From assembly GCA_937951975.1 (NCBI GenBank), contig CALGAJ010000162.1:1-12191 (forward strand): DNA of 12,191 nucleotides, read 5' to 3'. This DNA comes from an uncultured Desulfotignum sp. (GTDB lineage: Bacteria > Desulfobacterota > Desulfobacteria > Desulfobacterales > Desulfobacteraceae). Below, piece after piece: positions 1 through 7,612 of the stretch (position 1 is the stretch's first letter; each line of letters starts with the position of its first letter). Both the position numbers and the translations under genes were made by a program. The notes below the pieces were generated by a model. The model was not told the DNA's origin and made no database searches. It was given only the letters and a program-made list of their open reading frames with translations.

Positions 1-767
1 GTTTCCTGCTGCGTCCGGACGGCTTGCTGGGGATGGATTTGATTTACCTGCAAACCATTGTGTTCATCCTGGTGATCGCGGCCGTGGTGCAGATGGTGGA
101 AATCCTCATCCGCCGGTTCAGCCCCCAGCTTTACCGCGCCCTGGGAATTTTTCTGCCGTTGATCACCACCAATTGCGCGGTGCTGGGCATGGCCGTGCTG
201 ATGCTGTCCTGGAACATGTTTTTTGATTTCAACACCGCCTATGTGAACTATGAATTTGATTTCACCGCCCTGGCCCCGCTGGTGGCCGTGAAGTTCCAGG
301 GGGCCGGCACCGACCTGTTTCCATTGAACGACCTGTTCATGGGGCGGGAAGTCGGGGCCGTCGGCGCCACGTTCAGTCTGGGACTCATCATCGGAGGCAT
401 CTACCTCATTCTACTGGGATATATCCGGTGGGAACTGTCGTTCTCCTTTATCGCCGGAATTCTGGTGACCGCGTTTCTTTTTTATCTTGCCAATCCGGAA
501 TCCTATGCCAGTCCATGGTTTCATCTTTTTTCCGGATATACGATGCTGGGCGCTTTTTTTCTGATCACGGAAAGTTCCTCTTCTCCGGTCCAGCGGATTC
601 CCATGCTGATCTACGGATTCCTGGGCGGTTTCATGATCATTTTAATGCGTAATATAGGCACTTATGCAGACGGCACGATTCTGGCCATTCTGCTGGTGAA
701 TGTGATAAACCCTCTGTTGGACAATATCAGGCCTACTGCCCTGGGAAAGGATATGAGCAATGCGTGA
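1..767 (+). CDS. Partial RnfA-RnfD chimeric membrane subunit of the Rnf complex (5' end outside window)
   Basis: The frame is open from base 3, so the gene begins upstream; the TTG at 24 is unlikely to be its start. Two unlike parts are visible. Codons up to about 200 encode an RnfA-like segment (YLQTIVFILVIAAVVQMVE, then GIFLPLITTNCAVLG) matching residues of about 61-117 of the complete RnfA encoded at 1987-2559. From about base 190 (MLSW) to the end it reads as the C-terminal half of RnfD: the APLVAVKFQG segment, the DLFMGREVGAVGATF region, then several membrane segments ending in GTYADGTILAILLVNVINPL. The RnfD N-terminal half expected upstream of this is absent from the visible sequence. 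RnfD normally carries FMN covalently on a threonine of an S/T-G/A-A-T-P-L motif; here the equivalent is TALAPL, with Ala (codon 273-275) in place of Thr. The stop overlaps the rnfG start by 8 bases, so it sits in the normal rnfD operon position. It could be a genuine fusion, a deletion product or an assembly join. Confidence 0.8.
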   Translation, partial: FLLRPDGLLGMDLIYLQTIVFILVIAAVVQMVEILIRRFSPQLYRALGIFLPLITTNCAVLGMAVLMLSWNMFFDFNTAYVNYEFDFTALAPLVAVKFQGAGTDLFPLNDLFMGREVGAVGATFSLGLIIGGIYLILLGYIRWELSFSFIAGILVTAFLFYLANPESYASPWFHLFSGYTMLGAFFLITESSSSPVQRIPMLIYGFLGGFMIILMRNIGTYADGTILAILLVNVINPLLDNIRPTALGKDMSNA

Positions 768-1344
768 AATGCTGAGCATGATTGTGGTTTTGACTCTGCT
801 TGCGTCTGTTTCCGGCGGCCTTCTGGCGGCAGTCAAATCCGGGACGGAACTGCGGATCGAAGAACAGATCTTGAAATTTCAAAAAGCCCCGGCCATTGAA
901 TCACTTTTCTCGGATGTCACCAATGACCCGCTCAAAGAACGGTTCAACCTGGAGTCCGGCGAGACAAAAATTCAGATTTTCCCGGGAAAACTGCCGGACG
1001 GTTCCATGGCGGTGGCTTTTGAAACTCTGGGCAAAGGCGGATACGGGGGAGATATCGGTCTGATGGTGGCCATCAATCTGGATAAGGATCAGCTGCTCGG
1101 GGCCCGGGTCACCACTCATGCGGAAACCCCGGGCCTGGGTTCCCGGGCCAAAGATGACCTGAAGTTTGTCTCCCAGTTCAACGACAAACCTTTGGATGCC
1201 AACCTGGCCCTGAAAGCGGACAACGGGAGCATCGATGCCATGTCAGGCGCCACGGTCACCTCCCGGGCCGTGACCCGGGCCGCCATCCAGGCCCAGACCC
1301 TTTACAACGACCTGAAACCTGAAATCATGAAACAGATCCAATAA
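760..1344 (+). CDS. rnfG: Rnf electron-transport complex subunit G (flavoprotein)
   Basis: RnfG is a membrane-anchored subunit that carries covalent FMN and passes electrons within the Rnf complex, on the periplasmic side. The 194-residue product has a short cytoplasmic start, one hydrophobic N-terminal segment (about residues 5-25), and a soluble domain. The FMN-binding-domain signature SGATVTS is at residues 162-168, with Thr165 as the expected phosphoester-linked flavin acceptor; the upstream HAETPGLGSRA segment is also typical of the family. The length is normal for RnfG and well below that of NqrC, which favours Rnf over Nqr. ATG at 760 overlaps the end of the preceding gene by 8 bases, implying translational coupling. 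In contrast to the chimeric gene before it, the flavin site here is intact. Confidence 0.93.
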   Translation: MREMLSMIVVLTLLASVSGGLLAAVKSGTELRIEEQILKFQKAPAIESLFSDVTNDPLKERFNLESGETKIQIFPGKLPDGSMAVAFETLGKGGYGGDIGLMVAINLDKDQLLGARVTTHAETPGLGSRAKDDLKFVSQFNDKPLDANLALKADNGSIDAMSGATVTSRAVTRAAIQAQTLYNDLKPEIMKQIQ

Positions 1345-1365
1345 GGGATAAGGAGATACACACCG

Positions 1366-1974
1366 ATGGCACAATCCCTGGCAAAAGAATTTACAAAAGG
1401 ACTATGGGCGGAAATACCTCCTTTCAGGCTGGTACTCGGGCTTTGCCCCACCCTGGCGGTGACCAAGTCCGTTGAAAACGGCATCGGCATGGGGCTGGCG
1501 ACCACTTTTGTGCTGGTATTTTCAAACCTGCTGATCTCCCTCTTAAGAAGCGTGATTCCGGCAAAAGTACGAATCGCCTGTTATATCGTTATCATTGCCA
1601 CATTTGTGACCATCGTGGAACTGGTCATGCAGGCGTTTACCTATCCTTTGTTTCTGAAACTGGGCATCTTCATCCCCCTGATCGTGGTGAACTGTATCGT
1701 CCTGGGCCGTGCCGAGGCGTTTGCCAGTAAAAACAACCCGGTAATGGCCGTTGCCGACGGTCTTGGTATCGGTATCGGTTTCACATTGTCGCTGGCCAGC
1801 CTGGGCGCTGTCCGGGAAATTCTGGGAGCCGGCACCATCACCATCTGGGGCGGAAATCCCGTCCTTGACATCAGTACATGGTATCAGCCTTTCGCATACA
1901 TGGTCGAGGCCCCGGGGGCGTTTGCAGCACTGGGACTGATGCTGGCCGGCATGAACCTGATCGGTAAGAAATAA
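1366..1974 (+). CDS. rnfE: Rnf electron-transport complex subunit E (integral membrane)
   Basis: RnfE is one of the two related six-helix membrane subunits (RnfA and RnfE) that pack against each other and, by analogy with NqrD/NqrE, share an intramembrane [2Fe-2S] cluster. The 202-residue product has the expected cysteines, Cys27 in LGLCPTLAVTKS and Cys110 in VVNCIVLGRAEAFA. The RAEAFA continuation and the conserved AVREILGAGT loop distinguish it from RnfA. The C-terminus ends after a last hydrophobic segment with a short lysine tail. An AAGGAG ribosome-binding site lies about 10 bases before ATG 1366, and rnfG ends 21 bases upstream, so it is in one operon with its neighbours. Length and motifs are ordinary for the family. 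Confidence 0.94.
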   Translation: MAQSLAKEFTKGLWAEIPPFRLVLGLCPTLAVTKSVENGIGMGLATTFVLVFSNLLISLLRSVIPAKVRIACYIVIIATFVTIVELVMQAFTYPLFLKLGIFIPLIVVNCIVLGRAEAFASKNNPVMAVADGLGIGIGFTLSLASLGAVREILGAGTITIWGGNPVLDISTWYQPFAYMVEAPGAFAALGLMLAGMNLIGKK

Positions 1975-1986
1975 GGAGTCAACCTC

Positions 1987-2559
1987 ATGGAATATTTTGA
2001 ACTGGCCATCGGCAGTATTTTCATCAACAACATCCTTCTGGCTCAATTTCTCGGCATGTGCCCGTTTGTGGGGACCTCCAAAAAAATGGAAACCGCCGTG
2101 GGAATGGGCATGGCCGTCGTGTTTGTCATGGTCATGGCCGGCATGATCACCTGGTCGGTGGATACGTTTCTGCTCAAGGCCCTGAATGTCGAATACCTGA
2201 GAACCCTGTCCTTTATTCTGGTCATCGCCTCTCTGGTGCAGTTCGTGGAGATGTTTCTGAAAAAAAGCATTCCCGGCCTGTATGCCGGACTGGGAATTTT
2301 TTTGCCTCTGATCACCACCAACTGCGCGGTGATGGGGGCCTGTCTGCTGAATATCAGCAATGAATATGTCTTTACCAAAGCGTTGATGTCCTCTTTTTCC
2401 TATGCCGTGGGGTTCGGCCTGGCCCTGATTCTGTTTGCCGGGGTCCGGGAACGGGTCAACCTGGGCCGGGTTCCCAAACCGCTGCAGGACACTTCCATCG
2501 GCCTGATCACCGCAGGAATCATCGCCTTGACATTCACCTCTTTCAGGGGAATGGTCTAA
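1987..2559 (+). CDS. rnfA: Rnf electron-transport complex subunit A (integral membrane)
   Basis: This is the partner of RnfE in the membrane core of the Rnf complex. The 190-residue product has the RnfA hallmarks: an inverted-topology six-helix fold, FLGMCPFVGTSKK with Cys25, YLRTLSFILVIASLVQFVE in the middle, and LITTNCAVMG with Cys113. The two cysteines are the expected RnfA ligands of the shared [2Fe-2S] cluster. The GVRERV segment near residue 151 and the GLITAGIIAL end are also typical. An AAGGAG site is 8 bases before ATG 1987, and rnfE ends 12 bases upstream. In most rnf operons rnfB follows rnfA; here mltG follows, so rnfB must lie elsewhere if the complex is complete. The middle of this protein is paralogous to the beginning of the chimeric gene at 1-767, but the DNA differs at many positions, so that segment is not a recent copy of this gene. 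Confidence 0.95.
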   Translation: MEYFELAIGSIFINNILLAQFLGMCPFVGTSKKMETAVGMGMAVVFVMVMAGMITWSVDTFLLKALNVEYLRTLSFILVIASLVQFVEMFLKKSIPGLYAGLGIFLPLITTNCAVMGACLLNISNEYVFTKALMSSFSYAVGFGLALILFAGVRERVNLGRVPKPLQDTSIGLITAGIIALTFTSFRGMV

Positions 2560-2585
2560 ACTGATTTAAAAATGGTGCCAGGGTT

Positions 2586-3590
2586 TTGAAAACCGGTATA
2601 AAAATCCTGCTGGGAGTGCTGATCCCGGCAGGATTATTTTTTATGGTCTCAGGCATATGGGTCTGGCATACGCTTCACACCCCGGTAAAAGTTGATGACG
2701 AGGAAATCGTTTTAACCATCGAACCCGGTCAGAACCTGAAGCAGATTGCTGAAAGTCTTGAATCCCGGGGGCTGATTCCCAGCGTGCTTCTTTTCCGGGC
2801 CTATGCCCGGGTTCAAAACGCCGCCACCCGCATTCAGGCAGGTGAACACCAGCTGTTTATGCCGGCGTCTCCTGTACAAATCCTGGATCAACTGCTCAAA
2901 GCCCAAATCAAACTGTACCGGCTCACTGTTCCCGAAGGGCTGAACATGGCAGAAACCGCTTCAGTGGTCGCTGAAACCGGCATGTGTGAGGCGGACCTTT
3001 TTCTGGCCCTGTGCCGGGATCCGGATGTCATCGCAGACCTTGGCATCCCTTCCCACACATTGGAAGGATTTTTGTTCCCTGAAACCTATTATTTCCCCAG
3101 AACCACCCATTGCCGTCAAATCATCGAAAAAATGGTGGCCACGTTTTTTTCCGTGTATACTTCAGAGTGGGAAAACCAGGCGGATGATCTGGAATTCACC
3201 CTCCAGGAAATTGTCACCCTGGCCTCCATGATTGAAACAGAAGCTGCGGTGTCATCTGAACAGCCGTTGATCTCATCGGTGTTTCACAACCGGTTGAAAA
3301 AAGGCATGCGCCTGCAAAGTGATCCCACCGTCATATACGGGGACCCGGCATTTGAAGGCCGGATCCGGACCCGGCATCTGCAAAGAAAAACCGAATACAA
3401 CACTTATCAGATGGACGGCCTTCCCAAAGGCCCCATTGCCAATCCCGGTGCCAAAGCCATTGAAGCGGCCCTGTTTCCGGCGGAGAGCGATTTTCTGTTT
3501 TTTGTGTCCAAAAATGACAAAACCCACTATTTTTCAAAAACACTGGCGGAACACAACCGGGCGGTCAGAAAATATCAGCTCAACCAGTGA
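2586..3590 (+). CDS. mltG: Endolytic murein transglycosylase MltG (YceG family)
   Basis: MltG cleaves nascent peptidoglycan strands at the inner membrane and is thought to set glycan chain termination. The 334-residue product has one N-terminal membrane anchor (about residues 6-28), a LysM-like region (LTIEPGQNLKQIAESLE and following) and the YceG catalytic domain. The catalytic motif ASMIETEAAVSSE is present, with Glu217 and Glu219 where the family has its catalytic glutamate. It is followed by the conserved VFHNRLKKGMRLQSDPTVIYG (from about residue 230), the GLPKGPIANPG turn and the C-terminal FLFFVSKNDKTHYFSKTLAEHN. A TTG at 2586 is the likely start: it is the first start codon after an in-frame stop at 2562, it gives the full membrane anchor, and CAGGG lies just upstream. 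The next in-frame ATG (2643) would cut the anchor. It is 26 bases after rnfA and probably co-transcribed, though no functional link to Rnf is known. Confidence 0.93.
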   Translation: MKTGIKILLGVLIPAGLFFMVSGIWVWHTLHTPVKVDDEEIVLTIEPGQNLKQIAESLESRGLIPSVLLFRAYARVQNAATRIQAGEHQLFMPASPVQILDQLLKAQIKLYRLTVPEGLNMAETASVVAETGMCEADLFLALCRDPDVIADLGIPSHTLEGFLFPETYYFPRTTHCRQIIEKMVATFFSVYTSEWENQADDLEFTLQEIVTLASMIETEAAVSSEQPLISSVFHNRLKKGMRLQSDPTVIYGDPAFEGRIRTRHLQRKTEYNTYQMDGLPKGPIANPGAKAIEAALFPAESDFLFFVSKNDKTHYFSKTLAEHNRAVRKYQLNQ

Positions 3591-3650
3591 CCCGGAACAT
3601 CGCAGTGGGTCAGAAACCGGGACATGGTTTTTTGGGAAAATTCAGTTTCA

Positions 3651-4262
3651 TTAATCGCTGAACTGGCGAAGATATACAACCACGGCACCGGACCGTGATT
3701 TTTTTTTACGTTCCCAGGCATATCCCAAAACAACATCCTGGACCTTTAACTGGGCCAACAAGTCTTCAATGGTATCCGGCAGCACCGGTCCCAGATCGGA
3801 ATGCAGCCCTTTGCCCACAATGATCCGCACGGTGAAATATCCCTGGTGTTTGCAGGTGATCAGAAATGACCGGGCTTTTAACTGGGCGCCTAAAGCGGTG
3901 AATCCATGCAGGTCCAGATCTTTTTCCGGAGGCGGATACCGTTTGATTCTTTTATGATACGGCATGGGCCTGGGCGGCGTTGATTTTTTCTTTTGCCGGG
4001 GTCTGGACAGGTAGGCCTCCAGCAGCGCGCTGAAATCCTGTGCAGACCCGTCATCCGCTTCAGCCCGGCCTATTTTTGCGCATGGTCCGGCATATGAATC
4101 GGAAAACCCCTTGTCCACCACGGGCAACCCATGGCGGTTCACCGGCGGGGAGGTATTTTTAGACGCAGGCAAACACGGCTTTTCGGATTTCCGGGTGAAC
4201 GCCTTTAACAGGTCTTCATCCGCCCCTAACAGGCGCGGTTTGTATTTTCTTTTCTTTCCCAT
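3651..4262 (-). CDS. Smr-domain (MutS2/SmrB-type) nuclease-like protein
   Basis: The 203-residue product has a basic, low-complexity N-terminal half and a C-terminal Smr domain. The Smr signatures are DLDLHG (residues 115-120, keeping the Asp and His of the proposed active site) and VGKGLHS (149-155), followed by LPDTIEDLL and a terminal VLGYAWERKKKSRSGAVVVYL strand typical of the fold. Stand-alone Smr proteins such as E. coli SmrB cut mRNA at collided ribosomes; other members nick DNA. The N-terminal half (MGKKRKYKPR, then proline- and lysine-rich stretches) resembles linker or RNA/ribosome contact regions, which is inference. It converges on mltG with a 60-base gap and is divergent from the exoribonuclease gene 99 bases away. 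Substrate cannot be told from sequence, so no symbol is given. Confidence 0.88.
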   Translation of the reverse strand: MGKKRKYKPRLLGADEDLLKAFTRKSEKPCLPASKNTSPPVNRHGLPVVDKGFSDSYAGPCAKIGRAEADDGSAQDFSALLEAYLSRPRQKKKSTPPRPMPYHKRIKRYPPPEKDLDLHGFTALGAQLKARSFLITCKHQGYFTVRIIVGKGLHSDLGPVLPDTIEDLLAQLKVQDVVLGYAWERKKKSRSGAVVVYLRQFSD

Positions 4263-4301
4263 ACAGGGTATTGATTTTATGTTAATTTCACTGATTTTTC
4301 A

Positions 4302-4315
4302 AGGGAATGGTCCCT
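4302..4315. promoter_or_regulatory. Short inverted repeat in the divergent Smr / exoribonuclease promoter region
   Basis: AGGGA-ATGG-TCCCT is a perfect 5-base-arm inverted repeat in the 99-base gap between the two divergent genes. It could be an operator or a leader hairpin. No convincing -35/-10 pair was found for either gene, so this is only a positional suggestion. Confidence 0.2.
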
Positions 4316-4361
4316 GTTTCTGTATTTGACTTTGCCCCCCCTTCCTGCTATTGTCTGGCTC

Positions 4362-6341
4362 ATGAAAATTGGGACCATTGTTGAATATATTGATCAACAG
4401 AAAATCATAACAGCAGTAATATTAAGCGAAAAAAAAGACAAGCTCAAATTACTCAATGAAAACTGCCGGGAAGTCAGCCTTTCTGGGAAAAGACTGCTTC
4501 ATGTCTCACAGGTATGTCTGGATGTCGCCCAGCCCAGAAATCATCTGATCAATCAATTGAAAGTCACGGCCCAAACCCGCGGGCAACTGTCCGAACAGAT
4601 CGATATTTTTGAGATCTGGGAAATTCTTCACGAAGAATCTGAAAATATCGACCTGTCCGCCATGACAGTTTTCTGTTTTGATCCCCCGTTGTGCTGCGAT
4701 CATGAAGCGGCGGTGATCCGGGCGGTTTTCTATGACCGCTTGTATTTCAAGTTCAATCAGAACTGTTTTTCTCCGTTCACACCGGAACAGGTGGATGCCA
4801 AGAAACGCCAGATCCAGGAAGCGGAAAAAAGAGACCGCCTGATCCAGAAAGGGGTGGCCTGGCTGACGGCCATGCAGACGGAACCGGAAAAATCCATTGA
4901 TGCCGATCCCGATGTTCTGGAATGCCTGAAAGACTATTACCTGTTCGGAAATGACAGTGCTCATGCATCTTTGGCCAGGCAGATGCTGAAAAATGCCGGT
5001 CTGACATCCCCGGATCCCTTGTTTCAGTTTTTTGTCCGATCCCATGTCTGGGATGTGGATGAAAACGTGGATCTTTTGTCCATGGGCATTCCCACCCGAT
5101 TTTCCCCGCAAGTCACAGCGGCGAGCCGTCATCTGTCACTGACCAGCACCCGGGTGTTTCAAAACCAGGGCCGCAAGGATTTGACCCAGGTGCCTCTGAT
5201 CACCATCGACGGCCAGTCCACACTGGATTATGATGATGCCATCAGCCTGGAAAACACCGACCAGGGATACCGGTTAGGGATCCATATCATTGACGTGGGG
5301 GCGTATATCAAATCCGGAGATCCCATTGATATGGCGGCCCGGGAGCGGGCCAGTTCCATTTACATGCCCGATGACAAGCTGCCCATGCTGCCCGCAGACC
5401 TTTCCGATGATCTGTGCAGCCTCAAGCAGGGGGAAATCCGGCCGGCCATCTCCACAATGATTCAGATGAGCCGGTTTTTTGAAATCCGGGATGTCCAGAT
5501 CATTCCCAGCATCATTCAGGTGCACCACCAGATGAGCTATATGGAAGCCAATCTTCTGAACGGCAAGGATGATCCCATCACCAGTCTCCATAAAATCGCC
5601 ACATTGCTCAGGGAAAAACGGCTCAAAGCCGGTGCGGTTCAGATCACGCTGCCGGAAGTCAATGTCTGGCTCGAGGATAATAAAGAGATCCGCTATGCCA
5701 AAGTGGACCGGGAAAATCCTTCCCGGATGCTGGTTTCGGAAATGATGATTTTTGCCAATTCCCTGATGGCCAAATTTCTGGCCGATCATGAGATGCCGGC
5801 GGTATTCCGGTCCCAGCCTCCCCCCGGCCAAAGGCTGTTCAAGGGCATTGAAACCGCGCTTCTGCCCAATCTCCTGCAGCGCCGGCATCTGAGCCGGGCC
5901 GTGATCACCACCACGCCCCAGCCCCATTCCGGTTTGGGAGTCAAGGCATATACCACCGCCACCTCCCCCATCCGCAGATACCATGATCTGCTCACCCAGC
6001 GTCAGATTAAAGCGGTACTGGGTCTGAACCCGGCCTATTCAAAAAAAGACCTGGAAGAAATTCTGCAGGCGGTATCTGTTCCCATGGCCAATGCCGGCCG
6101 GGTTCAGGGCGCCAGAAAGCGGTACTGGCTGCTCAAACTGCTGGAATCCATGCGGGGAGACAACATCGATGCCCTGGTGCTGGAATGCCATCGGGACTAT
6201 TACAATATTCTGCTCAAGGAGTTCATGCTCGAAGCCAGGCTGCCTTCGTCCGGGTTAAAACTCAAACAGGGAGATGCGGTTCAGGTCACGATCCAGCATG
6301 TGGATGCCCGCCGGAACCAGCTGTCTTTGTTCTGTGTATAA
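4362..6341 (+). CDS. RNase II/R-family 3'-5' exoribonuclease (RNB domain)
   Basis: RNB-family enzymes degrade RNA processively from the 3' end in the cytoplasm. The 659-residue product has an N-terminal OB/SH3-like region (MKIGTIVEYIDQQKI onwards) and a central helical region. The RNB catalytic domain follows. The four metal-binding aspartates are Asp283, Asp289, Asp291 and Asp292 in IDGQSTLDYDDAIS, with the same spacing as Asp201/207/209/210 of E. coli RNase II. Further motifs are PMLPADLSDDLCSLKQG and TATSPIRRYHDLLTQR (residues 532-547), whose Arg538 matches the catalytic arginine of RNase II. The last 60 residues resemble a reduced S1 domain. The architecture, without tandem cold-shock domains, is closer to the bacterial/plastid RNR1-like branch than to E. 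coli RNase R. I chose ATG 4362 over TTG 4326 because the protein aligns from MKIGT; no good Shine-Dalgarno is seen. It converges on the purine genes with an 18-base gap. Confidence 0.9.
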   Translation: MKIGTIVEYIDQQKIITAVILSEKKDKLKLLNENCREVSLSGKRLLHVSQVCLDVAQPRNHLINQLKVTAQTRGQLSEQIDIFEIWEILHEESENIDLSAMTVFCFDPPLCCDHEAAVIRAVFYDRLYFKFNQNCFSPFTPEQVDAKKRQIQEAEKRDRLIQKGVAWLTAMQTEPEKSIDADPDVLECLKDYYLFGNDSAHASLARQMLKNAGLTSPDPLFQFFVRSHVWDVDENVDLLSMGIPTRFSPQVTAASRHLSLTSTRVFQNQGRKDLTQVPLITIDGQSTLDYDDAISLENTDQGYRLGIHIIDVGAYIKSGDPIDMAARERASSIYMPDDKLPMLPADLSDDLCSLKQGEIRPAISTMIQMSRFFEIRDVQIIPSIIQVHHQMSYMEANLLNGKDDPITSLHKIATLLREKRLKAGAVQITLPEVNVWLEDNKEIRYAKVDRENPSRMLVSEMMIFANSLMAKFLADHEMPAVFRSQPPPGQRLFKGIETALLPNLLQRRHLSRAVITTTPQPHSGLGVKAYTTATSPIRRYHDLLTQRQIKAVLGLNPAYSKKDLEEILQAVSVPMANAGRVQGARKRYWLLKLLESMRGDNIDALVLECHRDYYNILLKEFMLEARLPSSGLKLKQGDAVQVTIQHVDARRNQLSLFCV

Positions 6342-6359
6342 CAGTCCTTCAATATTTTT

Positions 6360-7610
6360 TTAATGCTTGAAGCTTCGCTGACCTGTAAACACCATGGCTG
6401 CATCATATTCGTTGCAGGCTTGGACGGACTGGTAATCATTCAGAGATCCGCCGGGCTGAATCACCGCTTTGATCCCCTGTGACAGCCCCACATCGATACC
6501 GTCCCGGAACGGAAAAAATGCATCCGAAATCATGGCCGCACCGATCAGTCCGCCCTTTTCTTCAGCGACCCGGGCATCGATTTCCTGTTTTTTGTCTTCA
6601 TCTTTCAGATCGGCATAGGACTGGTTGTATTGTTCAAAACAATACCGGTCCGCCAGTTTGCGGTAAGCCTTATCCACGGCGATCTGGGCCACGCCCACCC
6701 GGTCCTGTTCACCCGTGCCGATCCCCACGGTCACATTGTCCTTGACATAGATCACGGAGTTGGAGGTGATACCCGATTCCACCAGCCACCCGAACAGCAT
6801 GTCCTCATATTCCCGGTTTGTGGGCGGCCGGTTCACTGAAAAGGTCTGTCCCTGATACTCCGTAACGGCCGGTATGAGATCGTCTCGGGTCAGGGTTTTG
6901 GGCACAAACGACCACTGGGCCACAATCCCGCCGTCCATCAGGCTTTTGAAATCCACCACCCGCTCTCCCACAAAGCTCTGGAGCCGGTCCATGGCCTGGA
7001 TGCGGATGACCCGCAGATTTTTCCGGGCGCCCAGGATTTCCAGGACCCCGTCTTCGAATTCCGGTGCCACCACCACTTCCGCATACTGGGACGCGATGGC
7101 CTGGGCCGTGGCTTTGTCCACGGCCCGGTTCAACCCGATGCACCCGCCGAACGCCGCCACCCGGTCCGCCATATAAGCCCTTGCATAGGCGTTTTCCAGG
7201 GAATCGGCCCGGGCGGCCCCGCAGGGATTGTTGTGTTTCACGATCACGGCACAGGGGGTGTCGGTGAAATACCGCAGAATATTCAGGCAGTTGTCCGCAT
7301 CCGTCAGATTGGTTTTGCCCGGATGCTTGCCGGACTGAAGCAGCTCAATATCCGACACCAGGTGCTGTCCCGGCTGAATGGTCCTGGCGTCTCCCAGGGC
7401 CAGGTTGCCGTTGACAAGGCGGTACAGAGCCGCTTCCTGGCCCGGGTTCTCGCCATAGCGAAGGCCTTTTTCCACCCCGTCAATCACCCAGGACACTTTT
7501 TCATAAAACAAAGTCTGCCGGGTATTTTCCTCCACAAAAGCGATCTCCATGCGGGAGGGAAAATGGTCATCCATAATGGTTTTATACATTTTTTTAAGAT
7601 CATCGGTCAT
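6360..7610 (-). CDS. purH: AICAR formyltransferase, stand-alone (C-terminal half of PurH)
   Basis: This enzyme adds a formyl group from 10-formyl-tetrahydrofolate to AICAR, giving FAICAR, the second-last step of IMP synthesis. The 416-residue product has GLRYGENPGQEAALY (49-63), the catalytic VKHNNPCGAA (Lys125, His126), AFGGCIGLNRAVD, SDAFFPFRDGIDV, IQPGGSLND and the closing AMVFTGQRSFKH. It also has about 48 N-terminal residues before the usual transformylase start, which may help it fold or dock as a separate protein. In most bacteria this domain is fused behind IMP cyclohydrolase in one PurH of about 530 residues; here it is separate. The start is secure: ATG 7610 has AGGAG at 7618-7622, 7 bases away, and the cyclohydrolase stop is 2 bases upstream. 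It is in a different frame from the upstream gene, but the dedicated ribosome-binding site argues against a simple frameshift. Confidence 0.93.
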   Translation of the reverse strand: MTDDLKKMYKTIMDDHFPSRMEIAFVEENTRQTLFYEKVSWVIDGVEKGLRYGENPGQEAALYRLVNGNLALGDARTIQPGQHLVSDIELLQSGKHPGKTNLTDADNCLNILRYFTDTPCAVIVKHNNPCGAARADSLENAYARAYMADRVAAFGGCIGLNRAVDKATAQAIASQYAEVVVAPEFEDGVLEILGARKNLRVIRIQAMDRLQSFVGERVVDFKSLMDGGIVAQWSFVPKTLTRDDLIPAVTEYQGQTFSVNRPPTNREYEDMLFGWLVESGITSNSVIYVKDNVTVGIGTGEQDRVGVAQIAVDKAYRKLADRYCFEQYNQSYADLKDEDKKQEIDARVAEEKGGLIGAAMISDAFFPFRDGIDVGLSQGIKAVIQPGGSLNDYQSVQACNEYDAAMVFTGQRSFKH

Positions 7611-7612
7611 GT

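Noticed and set aside
1543..2046. Long minus-strand open frame of 167 codons opposite rnfE
   Set aside because: It is the antisense of a clear rnfE gene, rich in His, Gln and Asp as expected of a shadow frame, with no domain.
3588..3650. Possible terminators between the converging mltG and Smr genes
   Set aside because: TGACCC/GGGTCA and CCCGG/CCGGG pairings exist, but neither is followed directly by a T-run, so no intrinsic terminator is called.
6325..6375. T-run and CTTCAA/TTGAAG repeat between the exoribonuclease and purine genes
   Set aside because: The T-run is in the loop of the repeat, not after a stem, so it does not fit an intrinsic terminator on either strand.
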